DNA of 64,000 bases, taken from positions 5,055,001 through 5,119,000 of the forward strand of contig BSWB01000002.1 of NCBI GenBank assembly GCA_033239125.1. Reading direction: 5' to 3'. Positions 40,455-52,518 of the stretch are shown here, in pieces (positions within the stretch are counted from its first letter, which is position 1; each line of letters starts with the position of its first letter). Position numbers and translations under genes: made by a program. The notes beneath the pieces are model-generated. The model worked only from the letters and a program-made list of their open reading frames with translations. It searched no databases and was not told where the DNA came from. The stretch comes from Fagopyrum homotropicum (Eukaryota > Streptophyta > Magnoliopsida > Caryophyllales > Polygonaceae).

Positions 40455-41425
40455 TATGTCATTTGAATCATTTCAATACCTAGACTACTCAAAACGGTTA
40501 GGATTTAAGATTAGAGCTCAGTTAACGGTGAAATTAAGCACAACCGCACAATTATTGGTTATTTAGTTTGTCATGAATTTGATACTACATTTGAAGCACT
40601 AACAAGGAAGGACCGTGCACTATATTTTGTGATAACAATTAAAATAAACTAATGTGGGTGCAATAGACCAATAATAAACCCTAAAACTAAAATATAAGTA
40701 CCTTATACATGACCCAAAATATATTCGGTCGCCAAAAACATACAAACACGTTTTTGTTAGAAATCGGATTATATGATTCTTAATTCCAAGCCAATTTCTG
40801 TAACATACCAAAGAATTTGAATCATTTCAATACCTAGACTACTCAAATGGTTCGAAGTTAGGATTAGAGCGCAATTAAGGCAGAAACTAAGTAAAAGAAT
40901 TGATTGTTCAGCTCGCCGTGAATTTGGTACTACATTTGAAGCACTAACAAGGAAGGGTTTTGTACTATATTTTGTAATAACAATTACAATAAACTAACAT
41001 GGGTACAATAGACCAATAATGAACCCTAGAAATAAAATATAAGTACCTAATACATGACCCAAGAACATGCCAAACACGTTTTTGTTAGAAATCGGGTTAT
41101 ATGATTGTTAATTCCAATCCGATTTCCAGAACGTATCAAAGAATTTGAATCATTTCAATACTTAGACTACTCAAACATTTTGAAGTTAGGATTAGAGCAC
41201 AATTAAGGGAGAAATTAAGCACAAGATTTGGTTATTCAGTTTGTTGTGAGTTTGATACTACATTTGAAGTACTAGCAAGGAAGGCATGCACTATATTTTG
41301 TGATAGCGATTACAATAAACTAGCGTAGGTACAATAGACCAATAATAAAGCATATCAAATACGTTTTTGTTAGAAATCGGGTTATATGATTCTTAATTCC
41401 AATCCGATTTCCGGAACTTACCAAA
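40455..41425. repeat. Tandem triplication, about 330-360-bp unit
   Basis: Three diverged copies begin at about 40455, 40815 and 41142. Each contains TTTGAATCATTTCAATACCTA, TTTGATACTACATTTGAAGC, AGACCAATAAT and GTTTTTGTTAGAAATCGG, in the same order. The third copy is the shortest through internal deletion. It lies just upstream of the DUF2854 gene. A minus-strand frame of 63 codons in copy 1 is not conserved in the others. Confidence 0.9.
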
Positions 41426-41666
41426 TGAGTCCTAAAACTAATTTACCATATGGGCCTAAGCTTAAAATTTTATTATTGGGCCGGCGACCGAAAATGGCCC
41501 AAAACGACAAAGCAGTGGCTGAAACGACGACATGTAAAAGAGGAACAAGACCACATGATCTTCCTCCTTTTTGGCGGTTGAAACTTAACGTAGAGAAGAT
41601 ATATCCTATTTTATTTATTTATTTATTTTTAATCTCTACAAAAACAGTGACAGTAATCACCGGAAA
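41426..41666 (+). promoter_or_regulatory. Promoter/5' UTR region of the DUF2854 gene
   Basis: The 240 bp between the triplicated repeat and the start codon must contain the proximal promoter and leader. A GATATATCC sequence (near 41598) resembles GATA/I-box elements of light-regulated genes, and a TTTATTTATTTATTTA run follows. No clear TATA box can be fixed. Confidence 0.3.
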
Positions 41667-43903
41667 ATGGCAATCGGAGCAGCTCCGGTGACGACAGCTG
41701 TAGCGGGGATCCATCTTCGCTCCGACGCAGACGGCCGTTGCACGAACACTACAAACCGCCATTTCATTCTCTCTCTACACCGGCAAAAGTTGGCACCTAA
41801 AAATTCGCAGCCTGCTACGCTGATACTCTTCAATAAACAATCCGTTTCGAAACGGCTTAACTTCATCGTCAGAGCTGTTGATTCTTCTCAACCTTCTGCT
41901 GCTTCCTCCACTGTTACTTCCGGTGACAAGGCACTCGTCCCCGATGACCAGTTTTCTCTCTCCAAGGTTTCAACTTTGTTTATTAGTCGCTTTCAGCTTT
42001 TGGTTTTGAAGCTTATAGTTCTAGTGCAATTCAGCTTCTCTTTTACTTCGATTAATGCGATTTGATGTTTCTCTTGTTAGAATAGTTGAATTTGTTGCAC
42101 TGGAGATACAGGCAGTTTAAATGAGCAAGAATATTTAATCTGTACAAAATTTCATTGGAATTGCTTTGAGTAGTGATTTGTCTAACATATTTTGGAAACA
42201 AATTAAAAAGTATAATTTCAATTAATGTGGAGCAATGGTTTCTATATTGGATTTTGAAGGTTGTATTCACTGTATAATTTCAATAAAGACATTTGGATGA
42301 AGATTTGATGATTGTGATGAACTAAGGAAATCAGCTGGTACATATTTTCAAGGGGAAATGGTTTGGTCTCCTTATGAGTTATGTATGCGGTTTTGTTCTC
42401 AGAGTTGATATTCTAGTGTTTTACTTCGCCAGATTTCGTTTGGTGTTGTTGGACTAGGCTTGGGAGTCACACTTCTTTCGTAAGTTCTCGCTGGTTTAGA
42501 TTGTACCATAGCCATTTTGTTGATGTAGAAAGCACTTCTGAGTTCTGATTGTATAAACGTGCTTCTCTCAGCTATGGATTTGGTGCCTACTTTAACGTCC
42601 TCCCGGGATCTGAGTGGTCAGCTTTGATGTTAACTTATGGATTCCCTCTTGCCATTATTGGCATGGCTCTGAAGGTGCATTTGCTATTCTGCACTTACTA
42701 GTAATCTAAAAGTTACAGTTTTATTGTTTGACTGCATGTTCTTTTCTTAAGGTCTAAAACATAGATCGAAATTTGAGCTTGTGTGAGACTAACAATCAAT
42801 GTTGTTAGTACTTGTTACCAACACAATAATAAAAATTTCAACTACATGTGCAATGTAGGCTATGTAACCTTCTGTATTTTCAACTTATAAGAATGTTAAG
42901 ACCTTCTGTTTTCGTAAGGTTTTATACGAGGAAATGACTCTTCTCCATCTTGCAGTATGCAGAGCTCAAGCCTGTTCCATGCTTGACATATTCAGATGCT
43001 GAAAAATTGAGGGAAAAATGCTCAACTGAAATTCTAAAACAGGTTCAGAAAATTTGATCTTAAACTTCTGAGACATAAATATCCAATTCTACTTTTTGAA
43101 TCTGCTTAAGGCGAATGATAACTTGTGTAATGCCTTGAGTAGGTCAGAAGTGATGTGACTAGATACCGTTATGGAGATGAACAACATTTGGATGAAGCTT
43201 TGAAACGGATTTTTCAATATGGTCTGGTATGATTACTTCTCAGTTGCCACATCCCCTCAACTATGCTCTTAATTTATTTGATTTGACTGTGAACATAATG
43301 TTGCAATATATGATTCAATAAGAATGTGCTTCATCTTGTTGATATTTTTATCTATCACAGGGTAATGGCATCCCACGAAGAAGCGCTCCAGTTCTGCAAA
43401 CGATTCGTGAGGAAGTATAATTCTCTTACTTGTGTAGGCCACTTATGTTAACAAGTGTAGGACTTATGTGATCTTTCTGTAAACTTTACATTTTCTATGT
43501 TACTTGATTTCACCTTGTTTTTGTTTTATTGTCTGTTTTGATCAGGTCACTGGAGATGGTAAATACTGCTTAGTTCTTGTGTTTGAAGCCAAAGCTTTGA
43601 AGCTATCAGATTTTGAACAAAGACAGGTAATTCATTGAAGTCTTATGTTACAAGGTACCGAATACCACAAAGAGGTTCTAATACTTCGTTTTCTTCAGGC
43701 GAAATTTACTTCATTCTTCGGACCTGGTGTTACTGCAGAAGTGGGTAAGCACTAAACTCACATTGAAAAATGATGCTTGATTTGCTTTCAAGCTTTCAAT
43801 CCTCAAGGGAGTGTTACCTGAAAGAAAAAAAAACACTGTGAATGCAGCTAAGGGAGAGAATGATCTCTACGAAGTTCGTCTTATATCAAACACAGAAGCA
43901 TGA
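41667..43903 (+). CDS. DUF2854 chloroplast-targeted membrane protein
   Basis: Nine exons, all GT-AG and in phase: 41667-41966, 42433-42479, 42572-42674, 42956-43042, 43143-43226, 43361-43414, 43546-43626, 43699-43744 and 43848-43903, giving 285 residues. Exon 1 encodes a Ser/Thr/Arg-rich, acid-poor N terminus typical of a plastid transit peptide. Exons 2-3 encode two hydrophobic, probably membrane-spanning segments (ISFGVVGLGLGVTLLS and LMLTYGFPLAIIGMAL). Then come YAELKPVPCLTYSDAEKLRE, VRSDVTRYRYGDEQHLDEAL and a soluble domain with KFTSFFGPGVTAEV. This order is that of the cyanobacterial/plant DUF2854 family; its exact function is unknown to me. No lesions are seen. A copia element is inserted 365 bp beyond the stop codon, so the 3' UTR must end before it. 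Confidence 0.92.
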
Positions 43904-44267
43904 GGAGTACATAGCAAAGCATCCGGTTGTTTATCACGGACGGGACCATCCTATTACCTTATATAATTCTTTGTAAATTTCGCATACTTTTTTGTATCTT
44001 CCTCTAGCGTATTGAAGCAAGTCTAGATCACATTGAAGACCTAGAAATTTAGCAATACAGACAGCTCTGTGCAATCTTGTTTTTTGTACACATTGTCCTT
44101 TCGGATATAATTTGGCCTCTCACACCCTACCTGCAAGAGGTTTGTTGCCTTTTTATCCGTGAAATGATTGATTGGTCTGTTTTCAAATGTGTTTTATTTT
44201 TGCCATCTCTCCCTCTCGCATATAGGGTGCGAGAGCCTTAAATTTTATGGGTGCGGGTATCAATTTT

Positions 44268-44468
44268 TGTTGAATATGTTTAAGAAAAAAATTTTATTCA
44301 AAATTATTCTAGAGATATTATAGGATATGCTCATATATATTTTTTTATACTTTTAGATAACTTTGTTCTTCCTTATCTTTTCTTTCTTTGTAATTTTAGA
44401 TCTAGACTTGTACATATATGCCTTGTTTTGGCACGATTAATTAAATTTGATAGGATTCATCTTCTTCA
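44268..44468 (+). repeat. Copia 5' LTR
   Basis: Begins TGTTGAATATGTTTAAG and matches 61208-61412. The last bases of the LTR (TGTTCTTCA in the 3' copy) and the start of the primer-binding site are missing here. The sequence passes from CTTCTTCATG straight to TATTAGAGCC, a remnant of the usual copia PBS (TGGTATCAGAGC, tRNA-iMet). A small deletion between CTTCATG repeats would explain this. Confidence 0.9.
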
Positions 44469-44629
44469 TGTATTAGAGCCTAACTTGCTCTAATTTTTCA
44501 CAGCAAGGCAGCCTTCATTGTTGCCATATTTTTCCATTGACGGATAACCTTCATTGCTACCATATTATTGGTCAAGCAAGCTCTTCATCTAGTAGCATTC
44601 ATTGCTGCTTTTTCTTTTTCATTTAGCCA

Positions 44630-45410
44630 TGTCTAAACACCCGATTCTGACACAAAAAAAGAAGGATGATTTCCAAAGCCTTAAGTCTGCATACAAACTT
44701 AATGGAAAGAATTATATCATATGGTTTCACACTGCGAAGACCTATTTGAAAGGAAAAGGAAAACTTAAACATCTAACCGAGGGAGTTAGAAGAAAGAAGA
44801 TCCTAACTTTCACACTTGGGATGAGACAAATTTGATGATCATGTTTTGGATGTGGGAATACATGGATCCAATTGTCAGTGTATCATGTATTTTCTTGAAA
44901 ACTGCAAAAGATGTTTGGGATTTCATCAAGAGATCTTACGCCAAGGCGAAAGATAAGGCATTGACATTTGAACTTACCGTCAAAGCCTATTCCACCAAGA
45001 AAGGGAAAAAGACTATCATTGAGTAAGGTAATCTCCTTCAAAGCTTGTGGCAAGAATTAGATCAATATCAAGTTCTTGAAATGAAGTGCAAAGATGATGC
45101 AGCACAAGCTGCACAATGGAGGACATTACAAGACAAGCATATAGCTTATGTCTTTCTTGCAGGATTAAACTCTGAGTATGACCATATTAAGGTTCGGATC
45201 TTCTAGCTGCAAAGAAAGATGATAGGTGTTGTAGCTACTGCAAGAAATCTACTCGCAATCAAGACAAGTGCTGGAAATTACATGGGAAAACCTCTAGCCG
45301 AGATTGGAACAACAACAGGAACTCATCAAGATCACAAGCTAATATGGTGGTTGAAGGGGCTGATGAAGAAGCTAATGGAGGAATGAGTGCATCTGAAATT
45401 GAAAATTCAT
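44630..45410 (+). pseudogene. Copia gag remnant with zinc knuckle
   Basis: Starts MSKHPILTQKKKDDFQSL with YKLNGKNYIIWFHTAKTYLK, the UBN2-type gag N terminus. Fragments in other frames continue with DVWDFIKRSYAKAKDKALTF, QLWQELDQY-like residues, and a CCHC knuckle (CSYCKKSTRNQDKCWKLHG, with GKP after it). At least three frameshifts or stops break it. Confidence 0.85.
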
Positions 45411-45534
45411 GAAACTTCTTCAAATCTCTTGAACATAAATATGTTGGTAATCCTTCTAGTCAATGCTCTCTTGCTTTATCATGTAACAATTCATTTTCTT
45501 CTTGCTTTAAAGCTTCTAAAACCTCTAATCCCAC

Positions 45535-46720
45535 GAAATGGATCATAGACTCGGGTGCCACAAATCATATGTCTAAATCCATATGTGAGTTTCACACTTA
45601 CCAACATTCCAAAAACAAGAAAATCGTGACAACCAATGGGTCATTTGCCACTGTTGCAGGTCAAGGAACCATTCCTCTGTCCACCACATTAAGCCTAAAA
45701 AATGTGTTTCATGTCCCTAATTTGTCTACCGGTTTGATTTCTCTTAGCAAGCTTACAAAGGATCTTAATTTTCATTTCACTTTACACCTTCTGTTTGTGT
45801 TATACAGGACCCGAATTTGGGGAAGAGGATTGGACTTGCTGAGGAAAAGAATGGTCTTTACCACATGGAATCACTTGCGGACATCACCTCTCATGCTCTT
45901 TCATCCGCAACCATGAATAATGAGGTCATTTGGCTTCAGCATTTTTGTCTAGGTCATCCTTCTTTTTACACTTTAAAACATTTGTATCCCGTGCTATGTC
46001 AAGGAATAGATGCTTCTCATTTATAGTGCGAAGTTTGTGAGTTAGCAAAGCATACCCGTGTGTCCTTCCCAATAAGCAATAAGAGAAGTATTTCTCCTTT
46101 CCAACTTATTCATAGTGACATATGGGGACCATACCCTTTGCCTAATATCTTAGGTGCTCGTTGGTTTGTTACTCTTATTGATGATTGCACTCGTGTTATG
46201 TAGATTTATCTACTCAAAAACAAATTTGATGTCAAAAGTTATTCCCATTTTTCACTCCATGATACAAAATCAATTTGGCACAAAAATACAAAGGATTAGG
46301 ACTAGAATGCTAAGGACTAATGGACTATTTCAACCAATCCTTGACGTCATATTTCCAATCCCAAGGTATTATCCACAAATCCTCTTGTGTTTATACACCA
46401 CAACAAAATGATCTTGTAGAGAAAAAAAATGGACACATTCTAGAGGTCACTAGTGTCATGCTCTTCACCAACCATATTCCCAATTTCTTTTGGGTGAAGT
46501 TGTCCTTACTTCAGCTTACCTCATAAATAGGTTGTCATCTAAAGTTTTGAGCTGCAAAAGTTCACTTGAGTGTTTTCAAAAGTTTTATCCTAATTATAGA
46601 GCAGATGGTCTTGAACCAAAATTTTTTTATTAAACCGTGTTTGTACATGTGCATAGTCCTCAAAGAGGAAAGTTAGATCCAAATGATGTCAAATGCTTTT
46701 TTGTGGTTATTCCACTACTC
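45535..46720 (+). pseudogene. Copia protease and integrase remnant
   Basis: WIIDSGATNHMSKS marks the aspartic protease active site. LKNVFHVPNLSTGLISLSKL and the GAG-pre-integrase segment (EKNGLYHMESL, ...LGHPSFYTLKHLYP) follow, then the integrase zinc-binding and core region (CELAKHTRVSFP, DIWGPYP, VTLIDDCTRV). Multiple stops and frame changes are present. Confidence 0.88.
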
Positions 46721-47379
46721 AAAAAGGTTACATGTGCTATAACCATACCTCCAAATAATTCTCATCTCCATTGATATCACCTTTGCTGAAAAATTACCTT
46801 TTTATTCCCAAACCAAGGTACCAAACCATGTTGATCATGCGCCACCAGCCCATGCAACCTCCACAAAAATTTCAGACTTAGATTTGGACTATCATCCAAA
46901 GAAGTTCATTCTAGACTTAGGATCTGCACCTACACATGAGATTGTCAACCCTCTTCCTAGCTATCCACAAGTGTATTCCAAGAGAATAAGGATTGATCTC
47001 ATCCAGCAACAAGCTCAAACCTCAACACTAGAATTTGGCCCTGAAAGTGTCACTCCACAAGGTACAAAATCTGATCCTAACATCCCAACATATGTTCAAA
47101 CTAATGATAATCCTAGTGTAGATGTTGAGCTACCTATTTCCGTAAGGAAAGGTACCCGAGAGTGCACAAACAGACCTTTGTACCCTTTATCCAACCATGT
47201 TTGCTTACATTGCTTCTCCAAATCTCACCAAGAAATCATCCAAAACTTTAGCCAAATTTCTATTCCGAAATCTATTTCAGAAGTTTCAAAGAAAAGCCAT
47301 GAAAAAAGAGATGTTAGCACTAGAAAAAAAATCAGACTTGGGAGATTGTTGATAAACCTTTGGAAATAATGTTGTTGAT

Positions 47380-48312
47380 TGCAGGTGGGTGTATGCCTTG
47401 AAATATGAAGCAGACGGGGCACTAGAAAGATACAAGGCCCGGCTTGTAGCTAAAGGCTACACTCAAACCTATGGGATCGAATATCTTGATACTCTTTCCC
47501 AGTCGCAAAAATATATACAATGAGAATTATGATATATTTGGTTGCTCACTTTAATTGGTCTTTTTTGCAATATGGTGTGAAGAATGCATTCCTTCATGGA
47601 ATATTAGATGAAAAAATCTACATGTGAGTGTCACCTAGTTTCACATCTCCTTCTCCTACCAAGGTGTGTAGACTAAAGAAAGCTCTCTATGGGCTTAAAC
47701 AGTCACCGAGGGCATGATTTGGAAGATTTGCATTAGTCATGAAAATAGCTGGTCATAGACAAAGCCAAGGAGATCATACCTTGTTCATAAAGCATTCACC
47801 TTCAGGTAACCATTCTCCTAGTATATGTCGATGATATTATAGTCACAAGTGACAATGAGTTTGAGAAGGAGAATTTGAGGAGACAATTGGAAGATGAATT
47901 TGATATCAAAGAACTTGAAAAATTGAAGTGCTTCCTTGGAATTGAGGTAACTCACTCTTCTCATGGGATCATTATATCCCAACATAAATACATTACAGAT
48001 TTGTTAAAAGAAACATGTAAAAGTGTCTGCAAACCAGCCCCAACTCCTATTGATCTAAATCATAAACTTGGAGAGGCAAAGGATGAAGCAACAGTTGACA
48101 AGAGAATGTATCAAATGTTGTGTGGGAAGTTTATCTATTTATCCCATACTAGACCTGATATTGCTTACTATGTAAGTGTAATTAGTCCGTTTATGCATGA
48201 CCCGAGAGAGTCACACCTTTTAGCAGCGTACAAAGTGCTCCACTATTTGAAAGGCAATCATGGAAAAGGGATCTTGTTCAAGAGAGGAAACAAACTTACT
48301 CTTGAAGCTTAT
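47380..48312 (+). pseudogene. Copia reverse transcriptase remnant, cut by an insertion
   Basis: Contains ARLVAKGYTQ, then frameshifted fragments, the catalytic box LLVYVDDIIVTSDN, KCFLGIEV, APTPIDLNHKL and YLSHTRPDIAYYVSVISPFM. The frame is cut at 48312 (KLTLEAY) by the solo LTR and resumes at 60734 with TDVDYAGPVVDRRSTSGYC. Confidence 0.9.
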
Positions 48313-49412
48313 TGTTAGCATGAAATATTGTGATATTTTAGGCACATTTTCTAAGTGTATTTGATCCATTATGATAGTCATTGATTAAACATTGATACTT
48401 TTATGAGCTAGTTTGTCTATAATGTCGATATAGAGATCTACACAAGCTTTATGTTGATTATAGGTAATTAAGAGCTATTTCCGAACGGAATGGAGCAAGG
48501 ATGGATTTGATGGAACATGTCCATGGATTGAGGACATTCCTAGGAGCTGAGGGAGTGCCAACTTGAAGGATGCACGAGACTAATTAAGGAAGAATCACGT
48601 TCTAGCCCTAAACCACGCTCTAAAATACGGCCGTACTACATTCCACGTTCAAGTCCACGGCCGTGGAACCATGGCAAGGGAAGCGTGGTTCATTCCAGCA
48701 ACTTCTACGGCCGTGGAGGAGTTGTGTCAAACCGTGTTGATTTCCACGCTCTAAATTACGGCCGTGGAACCCTTCCACGACCGTGATCTTGGCGATCTTT
48801 TTCGCCACACTTTAAGCCACGATCTCCTACGCAATTGGGTCGGGCCAATATTTTATCTTACACTATAAAAGGACGGACGAAGAGAGATTCCGTCATCTTC
48901 GCTTACGCATAGACGCATCTTACGCTTGCGCTTGGAATGGCCCTAATTTCGCATTTGGCGGAGATTGTGTTTGAGAGATTTTTGCGCTTTGCCATTGGGG
49001 TTTCCGGATTGACGGAAGATCGAAGATTCGGAAGATTGTTCGCAAGAAGATTACGCTTCTTGCTTAGGTTTGATTTAGAAGACGGATTGACATCCTGTTC
49101 TTCTTTCTTATCTAAGATTGTGATTGTTTGTGTTGTTCCGAATCTATTGACGATATTGTTCTTAATCTGTGGATTTGAGATTAGTTTGAAAGTTATTGAA
49201 GGTTTTCGGAAGTTTTCATCTTTCATTCTTTTAAACCTTGAATTTGATATCAATATGACTATTGTTGGCTAAAAACTCTTAACAATTCTAAGGTGAAGGG
49301 TTGATAGTTGTGGCTTAGATGATGATAGATCGATCGTAAACAGATTGGACCCTGAGAGTTAGAGAGAATCGACGACAACCCTAATCCACGGTCTGTTCTT
49401 GAGCTTCCACGG
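48313..49412 (+). mobile_element. Athila-like solo LTR, left part (plus orientation)
   Basis: Starts TGTTAGCATGAAATATTGTG, the sense-strand start of the same LTR family as 49413-51176 and 58340-60103 (which lie in the opposite orientation). The flanks are AGCTTAT at 48306-48312 and again at 60727-60733. A TATA-like CTATAAAAGG lies near 48864, and several CCACGGCCGTGG-type motifs lie at 48625-48785. The matching right part is 60104-60726. It is clearly diverged from the intact LTRs, hence older. Confidence 0.88.
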
Positions 49413-51176
49413 TGTTCGCCCCTAGAGGTGTGTGCAAATAAGTTTTAAATTTATAAAACTAGAATCAAGCAAGTGAACCCGCAGTGTACGGATCGACGTA
49501 GTTAAGCAAGAATTCCAGAGTATCGAACACAGGGATTTGGGTGGAGCGAACTCGATTGCAGATTATCAAGCGAATAAATATGGGAGTTTTGCAGATATTG
49601 GGAAAACAACAATCCTAAAGTTTCAGGTATCCAGTTGCGGCAATAGATTCAAGATATACTAATGATGTAAAGACAGAGTGGAGATATGCAAAGGTATACT
49701 AATGTAAGGTAATCGTACGGTTGAGGTTCCAAAAACCTTATGTAACTCACCTACAAAGCACTCTCTATACAGGTTGTTGAGGCTCAATATAGAAAGATTT
49801 TAGAGATGAGAATTAGTGTCAAATACCCAAACTTATAATCTAAAGATCAAGACTAACTTAACCGATTGAGGTTGTTGAGGCTCACAATCGAGGTAGAGGT
49901 TGTTGAGGCTTCACTACCACCTAGAAAAGACAAGTCTAAACTAAGCTAAAGCAAATCTTTAACTTTAGATTAAAGTAAAAGCAGATTCGTAGACTTAAGG
50001 GAAATCACGGTTAGTTCTTGAGGTTCCACGGCCGTGGACTCAAGAACAGACCGTAATTTAGGGTTGTCGGCGACAATTCTCTAACTCTCAGGGTCTAATC
50101 TGTTTGCGATTGATCTATCATCACCTATGCCACAACTATCAACCCTTCACCTTAGAATTGTTAAGGGTTTTTAGTCAATAACAGTCATATTGATATCAAT
50201 TCAAGAATTAAAAGATAAAAAGATGAAAACTTTCAAGAACTTTCAATAATCTTCAATTCAATCTCAAAGTCACAAAGAGAATAAGCAATGTCAAAAGATT
50301 CACAATAGAACAAATAATCGTAACTCTAGGAAAGAAAAGAAAACGGGATGTCAATCCGTTTTCCAAATCGAACCTAGTCAAGAAGAGAGATCTTCTTGCA
50401 AAAACTTCCAAGAACTACGATCTTCCGCCAATCCGGAGATCTCAACAGCAATCTCCACCAAAAGTGCGAGATTAGAGGAATTCCAAAAACGAGCGTCGAT
50501 CTCTTCAAAGAGATGTCAATTGCTTCCAAGCAAACTAAGCAAAACGTCTTCGTGTCTAAGCGGCGAAGAATGAGGGCAAACGGGTATCCAAGGTCGTAAG
50601 CGAGGTGACGGAAATCTTGCTTCGTCCGTCTTTTTATAGTGTAGGGCAAAATGTCGGCCCGGCCCAATCTTTAAAAGATCGTGGCTTCAAAGTGTGGCGA
50701 AAAGATTCGCCAAGATCACGGTCGTGGAAGTGTTCCACGACCGTAATTTAGGGCGTGGAAACAATTACGGTTAGTTCCACGGCCGTAGAATCCCCTGGAA
50801 TGAACATCGAATTCTGACTCTGAATCCACGGCCGTAATTCTGAACGTGGTTTGTGATACGGCCGTAATTTAGGGCGTAATTTAGGGCAAGAACGTGATTC
50901 TTCCCTAAACTCGTGCATTCCTCAATCTAAGACTCCAAATTGCTTCCAAAAAGTGTCCTCGATCTATGGACATATCAACTCAACTCTCCTTTGCTCGTTT
51001 TCGTTCGGAAATAGCTCCAAATCACCTATAATCAACATAGAACTAGTGTAGACATCCATATCGACAATATAGGTAATACTAGCTCTCATATGCACAAAGT
51101 TCAATCAAAGACTATAAATATGAATCAAATACGTCTAGAAAACGTGCCTAAAATATCACAATATTTCATGCTAACA
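49413..51176 (-). repeat. 3' LTR of the Athila-like element
   Basis: 1764 bp, the same as the 5' LTR apart from about five single-base transitions noticed by eye (for example near 49473, 49913, 50064, 50176 and 50398). Confidence 0.95.
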
Positions 51177-52518
51177 AATAACCCCATACTTAACACTTGC
51201 TTGTCCCTAAGCAAGGTCTTTTAAAAAGCTTTAAACAAGAGTTAGGATGAAATATGTGTACCTTCTTTTGGATGAATGTGACTTCTAAGGAATAAATCAT
51301 TCTCAAACCTTGCTTTAATCGTTTTTCAAACTTTCACACACTTAATCAAAGAGTAAAAGGCAAGGAAAATTCATGAATCAATTTAACTTCAAAACAAGCA
51401 TTATAACCTTCAAACATTATCAAAATCAATCATAAGAAGCTTCAATTTAGATCACCAAGTCATATAACATTCTTTTGATCTTAAGGACTTTCAAAGAAAA
51501 GGTCTAGAGTATGGAAGGGAAGGGAAAACTTTAAGGGAAAGTGGTGCATAAATCCGGGAAAGTGGACAACTACCTTCTTCTTCTTATGCGGTTCCCGCAA
51601 CACTTCAACTTAGAGCTTCGCTCTCTTCTTTTCATTTTTCGACTTTACTTTTGGAGTTATGGATAGAGGTGCACAAAAACCGAAGCCTAGGAGATTGGCG
51701 TTTCTCAAAATTGCAAGAGATGCCTCAAACCCTTAGCGCACATACCATAATCCGCTAGGAATATCGCTCAATCCGACTTTGGCAAGACACAAACACCCGG
51801 CTATGTGAATGGTGCCGAGTTACTCATCGTCATGATTGACTTCCCCAAACCTATAATTTCTTTCTATTCAATTGATTGCAAATAATTGCTCTCATGGCCC
51901 TCCCACATCAAACATGCCTTTTTCTCATTCACTTTTCCAAGTTCCCGGATAGGTAAAGGAGGCTAATATTTCAATGAGGAGCTAGATGATCAAAGAAAGA
52001 GGAAGAAAGTATCGAATTGCCTTAATCATTTCAACAAGAAGTATAGGAACTTATAATGTGATTTCAACTTCAATTTCTCAACATGATTTAGGTAACGTTT
52101 TCACATTATAAAACTTTCAAAAGAGGTAGAATTCATTCATTCAATTTCTTTTCGATTTACAATCCTTTTAAGCATGCAATTGTCATCAAACTCAATTCGC
52201 AAGTAGTGATTATCATGGAAATCATATCAATTCATTAGAAGCATAAAATTTTCAAAATTTTTCAATTTTTATGGGTTTTTAAAGTTCTTTTTCATGCAAT
52301 GCAAGAATGAAACGTGTAACACATAATGAACATGCAATGATAGTCTTGAAATGAAAGCAACATAGAGAGTAGAGTTATTACAAACTTTTTAGTACATCCC
52401 ACCCCATACTTAGGACGAACATTGTCCCTAATGTTCACAAGAAAGAACAAAAGAAAGATAAGAAAAAGAAACTCACAAGTGGTGGCGGGAATGTCTAAAA
52501 CGAACGGTCATGCATCGA
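51177..52518 (-). other. 3' untranslated internal region of the Athila-like element
   Basis: 1.3 kb of AT-rich sequence between the second ORF and the 3' LTR. Next to the LTR the minus strand reads TAAGTATGGGGTTATT, a probable polypurine tract (PPT). Nearby GACAAGCAAGTGTTAAGTAT and GGACAATGTTCGTCCTAAGT motifs are typical of the leader-like regions of such elements. No coding region is seen. Confidence 0.6.

Noticed and set aside
50374..50667. 97-codon ORF, and its identical twin at 59301-59594, as a conserved gene
   Set aside because: Both lie inside the two LTRs of the same young element. Their identity reflects LTR identity, not selection on a protein.
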